A stretch of DNA of 64,000 bases from Atopobium sp. oral taxon 416 (GTDB lineage: Bacteria > Actinomycetota > Coriobacteriia > Coriobacteriales > Atopobiaceae): the NCBI RefSeq assembly GCF_018128285.1, contig NZ_CP072380.1, forward strand, positions 2,940,014 to 3,004,013, given 5' to 3'. The notes beneath the pieces are model-generated. The model saw nothing but the letters and a program-made list of their open reading frames with translations. It was not told where the DNA came from and did no database searches. Shown piece by piece: positions 19,901 to 27,695 of the stretch (positions within the stretch are counted from its first letter, which is position 1; each line of letters starts with the position of its first letter). A program made the translations under genes and the position numbers.

Positions 19901-20036
19901 GTCTGCCGAGCATTGAAGGCAGCATGGCACAGATTCTGGCTTCGAGAGGGCCATGCGACTTCCATTGCGTTGGTGTCGCCAGCCCGCTAGGGGATTGGAC
20001 GGGCTTTTCTTGGGATTTTACGGAAGGGCGATTGAA

Positions 20037-20579
20037 ATGGACTATCTGAGAACGGTGCTGGATGAGCTCAATCTGACAGGGATGAAGATGTCACAGCGAA
20101 CCCTCGAGTCTCTTGCGGATGCAATATTGGATGCAGGGCGGGTGTTCGTATCTGGCGCCGGCAGATCTGGGCTTATGGTAAGGGCCTTTGCAAACCGTCT
20201 CATGCACTTGGGCCTCTCCGTTGGTATCGTGGGGGATGTGAGCTGCCCGCACAGTACGCCAGGCGACCTCCTGGTGATCGGCTCAGGGTCAGGCTCCGCC
20301 GAATCCCTGCGCGCCCTAGCGCAGAAGGCGAAGGATGCCAGGATGAAGGTCGCTCTCGTCACCGCGACCCCAAGGTCTCCGATTGCTCAGATGGCTGACA
20401 TCGTGGTGACCATTCCTGCCGCTTCGAAAGATAGGAGCGAGGTGGTGTCTGCCCAGCCCATGGCAAGTCTTTTCGAGCAGATGTGCCTCATCACCTACGA
20501 CGCGCTCGTGCTTGCTCTCATGGATAGGACGGGCGAGACGAGCGCCTCCATGTTTGCCCGACATGCCGATCTCGAGTAG
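20037..20579 (+). CDS. hxlB: 6-phospho-3-hexuloisomerase (SIS domain)
   Basis: 180 residues from ATG 20037 (MDYLRTVLDEL). A longer frame exists, but the ATG has GGAAGGG upstream and gives the normal family N-terminus. SIS-domain hallmarks: RVFVSGAGRSGLMVRAFANR, LMHLGLSVGIVGD, and LLVIGSGSGSAESL with the phosphosugar-binding serines. The family converts D-arabino-3-hexulose 6-phosphate to fructose 6-phosphate. The partner 3-hexulose-6-phosphate synthase is absent here, so a role in formaldehyde fixation is unlikely. In this operon it probably feeds a PTS-imported sugar phosphate into glycolysis. Confidence 0.85.
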   Translation: MDYLRTVLDELNLTGMKMSQRTLESLADAILDAGRVFVSGAGRSGLMVRAFANRLMHLGLSVGIVGDVSCPHSTPGDLLVIGSGSGSAESLRALAQKAKDARMKVALVTATPRSPIAQMADIVVTIPAASKDRSEVVSAQPMASLFEQMCLITYDALVLALMDRTGETSASMFARHADLE

Positions 20580-20669
20580 GGCAGGCGCTCAATCAACAGC
20601 GAGTATGTATCGCTGGACTTCGCAGACTGCATCTGTTTTGCCTCGACAAACGTTTGAGAGGAAATGACC

Positions 20670-21113
20670 ATGGCATCCCTGAAATTTGACGAGAGCCTCG
20701 TGAAGATTTTCGAGCAGCCTCCGAATCGCGAGAAGGTGGAGCGTGACCTTGCTGCCAAGCTGGTGGAGCAGGGCTACGCGAAGCTTTCATTTACTGAAGC
20801 CATTCTCCAGCGCGAACTTACCTATCCCACAGGTCTCGAGTTCGGGTCTTTTGCTGCAGCGATTCCGCATTGCGCTCCCGAGAATGTCAACACGCCTGCG
20901 CTCTGCGTCGGAGTACTCAAAAGTCCCATTACCTGGGGGCGCATGGATGACAAGAATCAGACTTGCCAAGTAAGCTTTGTCACCATGCTTGCAATAATCG
21001 ACCCCAAGGATCACCTCTCCATGCTTCAAAAGGTGGTTGGGCTCATACGTGACGCCGACCTCGCGCAGCGAATCTTTTGTATGCAGGAGACCCGGCAGAG
21101 GTCTATGGTTTAG
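20670..21113 (+). CDS. PTS galactitol-type EIIA
   Basis: About 147 residues of the PTS_EIIA_2 (fructose/mannitol/GatA) fold. The phospho-histidine is in SFAAAIPHCAPENVNTPAL. The ATG at 20670 is eight bases after GAGAGG; the ATG at 20664 is too close to it. It completes the IIA-IIB-IIC set of this operon and is its last gene. Confidence 0.9.
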   Translation: MASLKFDESLVKIFEQPPNREKVERDLAAKLVEQGYAKLSFTEAILQRELTYPTGLEFGSFAAAIPHCAPENVNTPALCVGVLKSPITWGRMDDKNQTCQVSFVTMLAIIDPKDHLSMLQKVVGLIRDADLAQRIFCMQETRQRSMV

Positions 21114-21182
21114 TGCATGACAAGCTTGCGTAGCATGCCTGTAGACTTCTGATATATAGCTCTTCCTGTCAAGAGGTTTAGC

Positions 21183-21215
21183 GACCCCAGCCCCGAATTT
21201 ATCGGAGTTGGGGTC
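21183..21215 (+). terminator. Possible terminator of the Gat operon
   Basis: GACCCCAGC pairs with GTTGGGGTC around a 15-nt loop, 70 bp after the last gene. The downstream T-run is weak, so confidence is moderate. Confidence 0.5.
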
Positions 21216-21339
21216 ATCTACTATAAGGTCTACCAAGACGCCAATATCATCGTGGCGTGTCTGATTCGACGCACGGCTGTGAGTCTGATGTCCATGTGTT
21301 GGTAGCTAATCCGTAATTCCCGTACGTATTTCTGGCTTT

Positions 21340-21660
21340 TCCGCGTTTTTAGTGGGCAGCACAGGCCAGGGATGTCTGAGCTGAGAGGTCGAGCTTTCCC
21401 AGCCTGAGCAAGATCATCGTCTCAAAGTAGGACGTGTTCTTAAAGCCCCTTGCTGCCCGCTTGATGGGTTGGACAAGGAAGTTGAGACCCTCAAGGATCG
21501 CGTTGGTGGAGTTTTTTGTCCCACCAGTTTAAGATCCCCTCGCGCTCTTTTCTGAGGATCTTGGCCAGCGTCTTCATCTGCTCCACGTTGGAGTGCATGG
21601 TCCAAGAGATGTGCTTGTCTGGAGCTGCGGTATCAGATGCACGCTTTGGGGACGTACAGC
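21340..21660 (-). pseudogene. ISL3-family transposase, C-terminal fragment
   Basis: Minus-strand reading gives MHSNVEQMKTLAKILRKERE, a shift, then NAILEGLNFLVQPIKRAARG and SYFETMILLRLGKLDL, the end of an ISL3 transposase (the ...N..I+..K..A.G..N...F...i... block). The N-terminal two thirds are missing. Confidence 0.65.
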
Positions 21661-21761
21661 CGTGCATGGCCTTTTGTCATCTTGGTGCTAGCATATAAAT
21701 AGGACGTCTTAAATATGACCTTTTCATACAGCATAATATATAAGAGATGGAGGAAAGAGTC

Positions 21762-22999
21762 ATGGCAAAGGGTAAAAGGTATTCTCAACAGTTCAAAAAT
21801 GATGCTGTCCAGTACAAAAAGGATCATCCAGAGATGACGCTCATCGATACAGCTAATCACATCTGGGTGTTAAGCAAATCAGCCCTCAAACACTGGAGTG
21901 CATCCGCAAAGCAAAATGATGGAGACGTCATTTCCTGTGGATCCGGTAATTATTCAAGTGATGAGGCAAAAGAGATTGCCCGGCTACGCCGGCAGCTGCG
22001 GGATGCGAAGGATGCCCTTGAAATCCTAAAAAAGCAATCAGTATCCTGGGAAAATGACCGTTACTGTTTATTCTGAGACTCAAAGATATACCGATGAGAT
22101 CAGACAGAACAATCCGAAACGCCATGTTTCGGTCAGCGGGATACTGTTTTATCTCGGCGTTTCCAAATCTGGTTACTATGCCTGGAGGAGCCATACTCCC
22201 TCCAGGACAGAAGATACACAGAAATAAAATGAAAGGCAAAATTCAGGAAATTTATCAGCAGTCACATCAGATTTATGGCGCTCCGAAAATAGCGGCAGTT
22301 CTTTATAAGAATGGGGATTAGATTAGCGAACGGACTACAGGAAAATATATGCGGAAGATGGGGATTTGTGCCCTGTGGGTGCGTCATTGGACGCATACAA
22401 CAACAGATTCAGACTTTGATCTGAGACTGCAGAATATCCTGGATGAGCAGTTTAGCCCGGATATGGCGAATGCTGTATGGGTATCGGATATCACATATAT
22501 TTGGACTGAAAAGGGCTTTGTTTACCTCACCAGCGTCATGGATCTGTTCTCCCGTAAGATTTTGGCATGGGTGTTGAGCCGCACACTGGAGGCAAAAAAT
22601 GTCGTAGAAACAGTACAGAAGGCTGTCGGAGAACGTAATGGAGTGAAACCAAAGGTATTCCATAATGATCGTGGATGCCAGTATGTATCAGATGAATTCC
22701 TTGAGGTAACCCGGGAAATGACAAACAGTTATTCAAAGAAAGGCTATCCATGGGATAACGCATGCATCGAGTCTTTTCATTCGCTCATCAAAAGAGAATG
22801 GCTGAACAGATTCAAAATCGAGAATTATGACCAGGCATATCGCTATGTATTCGAATATATCAATACGTTTTAATAACACGGTTCGGATTCACAGCCATTG
22901 TAAATATCAATCTCCAGATGAATATGAAGCAGCATATTCGAAGCGATTGTCTGAGCTCAAGCAGGGACTGGCAGGAGAGAGTGAAAAAAGCTATGTTTA
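21762..22999 (+). pseudogene. IS3-family element with OrfA and broken OrfB
   Basis: OrfA (21762-22076) is complete: KGKRYSQQFKNDAVQYKKDH with a helix-turn-helix and the leucine-zipper segment IARLRRQLRDAKDALEILKK. OrfB starts at 22060, overlapping OrfA as required for programmed frameshifting. It has a shift near 22230, a TAG at 22319, and a shift near 22873. The catalytic core is clear: VWVSDITYIWTEKGFVYLTS, KVFHNDRGCQYVSDEF and DNACIESFHSLIKREW. The right end (TGTCCGAAAACTTGACAT, 23004-23021) remains. This region is more AT-rich than its neighbours, suggesting a donor of lower GC. Confidence 0.85.
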
Positions 23000-23032
23000 A
23001 CCTGTCCGAAAACTTGACATAGGACCAACCTG

Positions 23033-23437
23033 AGCCCTATCCTCGGCTGCTTCGACAGCGCGATCGTGAGCAGGACGTCGTCGAGGACAGCGAACGTAGC
23101 TGCCACTGCTGCTGGCCAGAAGTGGATATCGATCTGTAAAGAGGCCGGCATCGAAAGGTCGATGTCGCGCAAAGGGTTGCTCTTCCGACAACCAGCGCAT
23201 CAGAAGGCTTTCTTCGGAGCTTCTGGAGACGGAGGTGTTCAGGAAGCACAAGTGGGGTGGCGTGACCCTTAAGGAGCTGGAGGAGCGCATCAACCGTTAC
23301 ATCGTCTGGTATAACACGACAATGCGCAAGCGCTCGCTTAAAGGAGTGAGCCCGATGGAGTTCAGGCAGAGCCTCGGCCTCGCGCTGGCAGCTTAGGTTT
23401 GTAGGTGGAATGGTACAGAAAACCGTTACCACCCTCA
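23033..23437 (+). pseudogene. IS3-family OrfB C-terminal fragment
   Basis: Frame-broken remains reading GIERSMSRKG, then FRKHKWGGVTLKELEERINR and YIVWYNTTMRKRSLKGVSPM, a standard IS3 OrfB end (YN..R.+..L.G.SP..). The last 91 bp (23347-23437) recur at 61348-61438, so two 3' ends of this IS lineage exist in the window. Confidence 0.75.
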
Positions 23438-23580
23438 TCTGGCGCATTCCTTTGCCTTGATTGGCAGCTTCTAGATTGCCATCTCGCTGTTAGACCATGA
23501 TTGACCTAAGAAGGGCCCAAAAGTGTCCGGGCCTTTGCCTACAATGCATGTCGTCAAACAAAAACATCGAGGATCAAAGG

Positions 23581-24703
23581 ACCCGGATGGATCCAATGAT
23601 ACTGCAGCAGATCAAAAAGATGGGGATCGCCGAGAAACGCGAGCTCTTAGAGAGGCTGAAGGCGCTCATAGCCAAGAAGATGGCAGGCTCTGCCCTTGCG
23701 GGAACACCCAAGAGGTGCCCGAGGTGCAAATCGCTTAGCTTCTATTGCAAGGGCCACGACGCGTGTGGCCTTAAGAGATGGAAGTGTTGCTCGTGAGGCA
23801 AGACCTTCTTTGTAAAGGCGGGATCTATCCTGGCTATGTCAAAGCCCACAGCCACCACATGGGCCGCATATGCAAAGGGCACGCTTACAGGCATGTCCCT
23901 TAAGGGAGCTTGCGAAGAGCTGCCATGTGAGCCTTAAGGACATTGTGGTTCCATGCGCATGAGGCTCTTCGAGCTGCTGCAGGCAGCGCTTGGCACCTTC
24001 AGGTATGGACCCACCGTCTCCTGCCAGGCAGACGGCCTCTATCTCGACGAGTCGCTTGCGAACAACAGGGACAAGGTCGGCCATCCAGATGCTGAGAAAG
24101 GCGCACACGCACGGCCATGTAGTGCATTGCTGTGGCATATCGAACAAGAAGGTCTGCGTGGGGTGCTGCGCGAACGACCTAGGGAAACAATGATTAATTC
24201 CCAATGATGTGCCAGAAAGGACCAGCCACGTGGCCTTTCGCGGCCGGCATAGGTATTAATCATCGTTTCCCTAGGAGACGAATATGCCATCCTCTGCGGC
24301 AGGGGCAGGCCCGAGGACGGGAAGCTCACAGATGCCCTTTCAAGTATCGTGGGCAGCTTATGGGTCGCCACCGGCGACCATGCAGGCTATGTGCGCGTGG
24401 CTCTCCTCGCTTGGGGTCTTCAAGCACACAGCGAGCTCGACCTCGTCAATGCGATGCAGCGAAGGCTGTGCGAGTTCCTGCTTTTCTTCCATGGGGTCTT
24501 CTACGAAGTGGCTGGGGCACTTGTCTTGCCTGCTTTCTGTGGATAGAGCAGGTAAGGCATTCTGAGCGGGAGAAGAAGGATATACTCTCAGGACAGCTTG
24601 CAGGAGGCAGGTATGTCCATACCAGGCGTGCGCTCATAGACATAGAGCAACCCTTCTGGAGCTATTGGAAGGACAGGGGCGTCAGGCCAATTATGGTCTA
24701 ACA
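23581..24703 (+). pseudogene. IS1595-like zinc-ribbon transposase interrupted by an 88-bp MITE
   Basis: Start MDPMILQQIKKMGIAEKREL, zinc ribbon KRCPRCKSLSFYCKGHDACG, a TGA inside the second Cys pair (23794-23796), GSILAMSKPTATTWAAYAKG, MRMRLFELLQAALGTFRYGP, then KKVCVGCCANDLG. There an 88-bp insert occurs (24183-24270), and the gene resumes with DEYAILCGRGRPEDGKLTDA, LWVATGDHAGYVRVALLAWG and a tail ending VRPIMV at 24701. Several lesions; inactive. Confidence 0.65.
24183..24270. mobile_element. MITE-like 88-bp element with IS5-type ends
   Basis: Ends GGAAACAATGATTAAT (24183-24198) and ATTAATCATCGTTTCC (24255-24270) match the ends of IS5 copies A and B with one mismatch. A perfect CTAG duplication flanks it (24179-24182 and 24271-24274). 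The interior has no gene and contains GC-rich dyads (GTGGCC and the CGCGGCC region). Removing 92 bp restores the host transposase reading from CANDLG into GDEYAIL, which shows it is a clean insertion. Confidence 0.85.
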
Positions 24704-24734
24704 GCGAGATCGCCATTAACAACACTCCAAGCTC

Positions 24735-24822
24735 GAGGTGATCCGATGTGTCAAGCGATACATCACACGCGAGCTCTATTACGACATCATCGCACAGAAT
24801 TGCATGCTGAAAACGACTTGAC
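24735..24822 (+). pseudogene. IS110 transposase, extreme C-terminal fragment
   Basis: Encodes LEVIRCVKRYITRELYYDII and a short tail ending in a stop, matching the REAIRCLKRYIAREV end of the IS110 gene at 13211-14412. Everything upstream is lost. Confidence 0.6.
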
Positions 24823-24867
24823 AATTAGAAAGGCATCACAGTTGAACCAAAGAAAACAGGCGAGAGC

Positions 24868-25160
24868 GTGCATATGGTCACATTCGACAGGGGCAAGGAG
24901 TTCTCGGATGCAGAAGGCCTCCAGGAGGCACTGGGGGCGACCGTGTACTTCTGCCATCCCTACCATTCCTGGGAGAGAGACCAATGAGAACACCAACAGG
25001 CTTCTCAGAGACTGATTTCCGAAGGGCAAAAGTCTCGACGATGTCGCCGACAGAAAGGTGCAAAAGGTATACGATTCACTCAACCGAGGACCCTGCAAGC
25101 GCCTGGGCTGGAAGTGTCTCTGGGAGGTCTACTATTACCAGTCGTTGCACTTGCTTTGAG
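24868..25160 (+). pseudogene. IS30-family transposase, C-terminal fragment
   Basis: VTFDRGKEFSDAEGLQEALG and TVYFCHPYHSWERE continue after one frameshift with TNENTNRLLRD and FPKGKSLDDVADRKVQKVYD, the IS30 catalytic C-terminus (second Asp and the E of the E-(R)-x-N-E-N-x-N motif). No N-terminal part remains. Confidence 0.75.
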
Positions 25161-25195
25161 GATTCGCCCTATATATTTACCCTGCCTTTTGTGCG

Positions 25196-25555
25196 TTAGT
25201 GTTGGTTAGCGTTGTTTTGATCGTTGTGGTCATGTTCCCAGAGCGCTATCTCTTGAGCGAGGCTTTCGACCTTATCTGTCAGACGGGATACGTCGGAGGA
25301 GAGATTGAAAAGCTTTATAAGCATCAGGGCAATAATGACAACGAAGACGAAGTTGCTCGGTGACAAAAACCCCAAGAGCCGGGAAAAGAAGAAGGCGATG
25401 CCCGGGAAAACAGCCAGAATAACTAACAGCACTGCGGATATAACCCAAAAAATTGAATCTTTGATACGTATCTTAGACTTCTTGACTTTGTCTATGACGA
25501 TCGCGAGTGCTAGTACAGAACCGACAATCAGCACAACACGTAAGACTGGTGACAT
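25196..25555 (-). CDS. DUF2304-type small membrane protein
   Basis: 119 residues: N-terminal helix (VLRVVLIVGSVLALAIVI), a KKSKIRIKDSIFWV linker typical of DUF2304, two further helices, and a C-terminal heptad-like segment (LSSDVSRLTDKVESLAQEIA) that could form a coiled coil. Proteins of this family are usually encoded beside polyprenyl-phosphate-type GT2 glycosyltransferases, as here, where it begins 9 bp after the upstream gene. A role as membrane partner of the glycosyltransferase is inferred from this pairing. Confidence 0.85.
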   Translation of the reverse strand: MSPVLRVVLIVGSVLALAIVIDKVKKSKIRIKDSIFWVISAVLLVILAVFPGIAFFFSRLLGFLSPSNFVFVVIIALMLIKLFNLSSDVSRLTDKVESLAQEIALWEHDHNDQNNANQH

Positions 25556-25564
25556 ATAGATTCC

Positions 25565-26245
25565 TTACCTAAACCATTGGAAAAGGATGAGGGAGATACA
25601 GGTTCGGGCCATATAGGAGATGGAACTCCAGAACCTCAGATAGCTGGTGCCACCTTGACGCTCACGCATTTCCGCCGGTATCTCAATAACTTTTGCGCCT
25701 TTGCGCATCAGGAGAGAAATGGTATCTGGTTCAGGGGAGACATCGAATGCATGCGTGAAGAGATCAATCATTTTACGGTTATACATACGCATGCCAGAGG
25801 TAGGGTCTTGAATCGTTTGCCCAGTTGCACCCTTTATCAATGCGGTGAGCAGTTTTGCACCTGCCCCTCGAGCCCCCACCGCTCCACTGCCGGCGGCACC
25901 ACGGGAGGCAATCACAATGTCTGCATCCTGCTGCTCCATCGCACGGGCCATATCTGGTATGTACCCGGGTCTGTGTTGTCCATCTGCATCAAACTGAACT
26001 GTTGCGTCATACCCGTGTCGAGCGGCGTACTTCATACCTGTCACAAAGCCTGATGTGAGTCCCGTGTTGATGGGAAGGTTTACATGATTGAAGTTATTTT
26101 CATCGAGTATCTCGCTGGTTTTATCCCTGGATCCATCGTTGATTACCACATAGTCAACCTCTGGGCAAACGCGCCTAAGCTCTAAAACGGTAGCTTTAAT
26201 GCATTCCTCTTCATTGAAAGCAGGAATGATCGCAAGGATTCTCAC
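25565..26245 (-). CDS. GT2 glycosyltransferase (dolichyl/undecaprenyl-phosphate sugar synthase type)
   Basis: 226 residues with the GT-A fold order: ILAIIPAFNEEECIKATVLE (nucleotide binding), DYVVINDGSRDKTSEIL, TGMKYAARHGYDATVQFDAD (the DAD metal site at about 102-104), and a C-terminal amphipathic/hydrophobic tail (SYMARTCISLILFQWF). It probably transfers a sugar to a membrane lipid phosphate for wall glycopolymers or exported glycans. Paired with DUF2304 in one operon. The start is ATG after a purine-rich GGAGG-like site. Confidence 0.88.
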   Translation of the reverse strand: MRILAIIPAFNEEECIKATVLELRRVCPEVDYVVINDGSRDKTSEILDENNFNHVNLPINTGLTSGFVTGMKYAARHGYDATVQFDADGQHRPGYIPDMARAMEQQDADIVIASRGAAGSGAVGARGAGAKLLTALIKGATGQTIQDPTSGMRMYNRKMIDLFTHAFDVSPEPDTISLLMRKGAKVIEIPAEMRERQGGTSYLRFWSSISYMARTCISLILFQWFR

Positions 26246-26561
26246 GAGCTAACCTCCGTTTAGACAGTCAAACTTCTTGGTTGAACGCATGCTTCGATCT
26301 GAATGATGTTAGTAAACCTCTATAGACGCGCTCAGGTTTACTAAAAAAGTGCTCTTTTCAGTATAAACAGGTTAGGACTGATAACAAACCCTTACAAAAG
26401 AGATTCACTGTAACTATGGCTATTCAGTCACTTACATAATCGTTCCGCGCCAGCGTCGTCGATTTATATTCTAAAAAATTGCACTTGATATGAGAAATTA
26501 CAAGTGTGTCCGTAGCAGATTGAAGAGACCGCCTCTCCAAGAGGACCACTGTAGAGGTGTT
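26246..26561. other. Intergenic leader of the GT2 operon, no gene seen
   Basis: AT-rich 316 bp. It probably holds the promoter of the GT2/DUF2304 operon, but no -35/-10 pair stands out. A short repeated GAGGxxA pattern (26537-26556) precedes the terminator of the BFN gene. Confidence 0.4.
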
Positions 26562-26606
26562 AAAACCTCATGTGCAGGATCAGAAAGGTCCAAGCACATG
26601 AGGCTT
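26562..26606 (-). terminator. Rho-independent terminator after the BFN gene
   Basis: Perfect 10-bp stem CCTCATGTGC (26566-26575) and GCACATGAGG (26594-26603), followed on the minus strand by TTTT. It is 24 bp after the BFN stop codon. Confidence 0.85.
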
Positions 26607-26629
26607 TGATACTATCGATACGTTCTTCT

Positions 26630-27184
26630 TTATTGCTTATTGCTCTGCTTGTTGCTCTCGTTGAAGTCCTCCGGAGAGAGCCCCTCAACAAATTTATGGA
26701 ACTCACTCAACTCATGTTGCTTCTCTTCCTCCTCGACGTCCTCGAAATCAGGGAATGATGCAGTATTCAAGACATCGGTTGTGGTGTAGATTGGAGTGCC
26801 GGTACGGACCGCCAAGGCAACCGCATCAGAGGGACGGCAATCGACGAATGCCATGCTGCCATCCGACTTGATGAGTCTCAGCTGCGCGAAGAAGGTGGTT
26901 CCCTCCACGGCGTTGATCACCACCGCATCGAGCGTGGCACCGAGTGCTTTGATTGTCATCGCCAGCAGGTCGTGCGTCATCGGACGTCCGCCTTGGGTGC
27001 TGCTGCTATTGACGCCGGTGCCGATTGACATAGCTTCGACAGGGCCGATCTGGATGGGAAGGCGTCCTCTGTTGTGATTTTTCGTATGGATGTTGTCAGA
27101 TGCATGTGTCTTTAGAATCATCAGTGAGGAGACGGGACCTCCACCAACGACGATCGTCTGTATGTCTAATCGAATGAGTGCCAT
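26630..27184 (-). CDS. Bifunctional nuclease family (BFN/DUF151) protein
   Basis: 184 residues from ATG 27184. An upstream TTG frame extension exists, but AAGGTAAGG precedes the ATG. The BFN domain spans residues about 30-140: LPIQIGPVEAMSIGTG, RPMTHDLLAMTIKALG, and VDCRPSDAVALAVRTGTPIY. The acidic, glutamine-rich C-terminus is variable in the family. Actinobacterial and plant relatives have RNase/DNase activity, but the cellular role is poorly known. Confidence 0.88.
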   Translation of the reverse strand: MALIRLDIQTIVVGGGPVSSLMILKTHASDNIHTKNHNRGRLPIQIGPVEAMSIGTGVNSSSTQGGRPMTHDLLAMTIKALGATLDAVVINAVEGTTFFAQLRLIKSDGSMAFVDCRPSDAVALAVRTGTPIYTTTDVLNTASFPDFEDVEEEEKQHELSEFHKFVEGLSPEDFNESNKQSNKQ

Positions 27185-27394
27185 GACTATCAAACCTTAC
27201 CTTGCTTCTCTATTATGGCAATCATACCCATGTATGTACCATATCAAAGAGCTGTAAACGATATTTTTACTGAGCGGCTACATCACCATGGAAGTAGTCA
27301 TGTACTGCAGAGTTCAGAGGCTCTATTCTGCACTCTGTATCCATAGTATTCCCAGAGCATGGGACTCAAAATCAGAAAACTCCTCAATTAGTTG

Positions 27395-27423
27395 TTGACG
27401 TGAGATAGATTTGAGCATAATAT
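27395..27423 (+). promoter_or_regulatory. Sigma-70-type promoter of the tRNA pair
   Basis: TTGACG (27395-27400), 17-bp spacer, TAATAT (27418-27423), 13 bp before the tRNA-Ile 5' end. Near-consensus hexamers at ideal spacing. Confidence 0.75.
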
Positions 27424-27436
27424 GTTTCTCTACGTT

Positions 27437-27513
27437 GGGCCTGTAGCTCAGTTGGTTAGAGCGTCCGGCTGATAACCGGGAGGTCACAAGTTCAAACCTT
27501 GTCAGGCCCACCA
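27437..27513 (+). tRNA. tRNA-Ile (GAT)
   Basis: Acceptor GGGCCTG/CAGGCCC, D arm with AGCTCAGTTGGTTAGAGC, anticodon loop CTGATAA with anticodon GAT, T arm ending GTTCAAAC, discriminator A and encoded CCA at 27511-27513. A standard cloverleaf. Confidence 0.95.
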
Positions 27514-27525
27514 CTTCTTTTTGAG

Positions 27526-27570
27526 AATAATCACCCCAGCGCTTGCCGAGTCGCCGCTGGAGTGATTATT
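27526..27570 (+). other. Long hairpin between two tRNA genes
   Basis: AATAATCACCCCAGCG (27526-27541) pairs with CGCTGGAGTGATTATT (27555-27570) with a single mismatch, making a 16-bp stem. It sits 13 bp after tRNA-Ile and 5 bp before tRNA-Ala. It could be a processing hairpin of the joint transcript or a partial terminator; no long T-run follows. Confidence 0.7.
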
Positions 27571-27575
27571 ATCAG

Positions 27576-27651
27576 GGGGATGTAGCTCAGCTGGGAGAGC
27601 GCGGGCTTTGCAAGCCTGAGGTCGCGGGTTCGATCCCCACCATCTCCACCA
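27576..27651 (+). tRNA. tRNA-Ala (TGC)
   Basis: Acceptor GGGGATG/CATCTCC (one G-U pair), D arm AGCTCAGCTGGGAGAGC, anticodon loop TTTGCAA with TGC, T arm GGTTCGATCC, discriminator A and CCA at 27649-27651. The Ile-Ala tRNA pair is the combination often found in rRNA spacers, but no rRNA gene is present here. Confidence 0.95.
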
Positions 27652-27660
27652 CGAATTTTC

Positions 27661-27695
27661 AGGTTGGAATGTTACTATTCCAACCTTTATTTTAT
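27661..27695 (+). terminator. Terminator of the tRNA unit
   Basis: AGGTTGGAAT and ATTCCAACCT form a perfect 10-bp stem around GTTACT, followed by TTATTTTAT. The IS1595 element at 27696 is inserted immediately after its T-rich tail. Confidence 0.9.
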
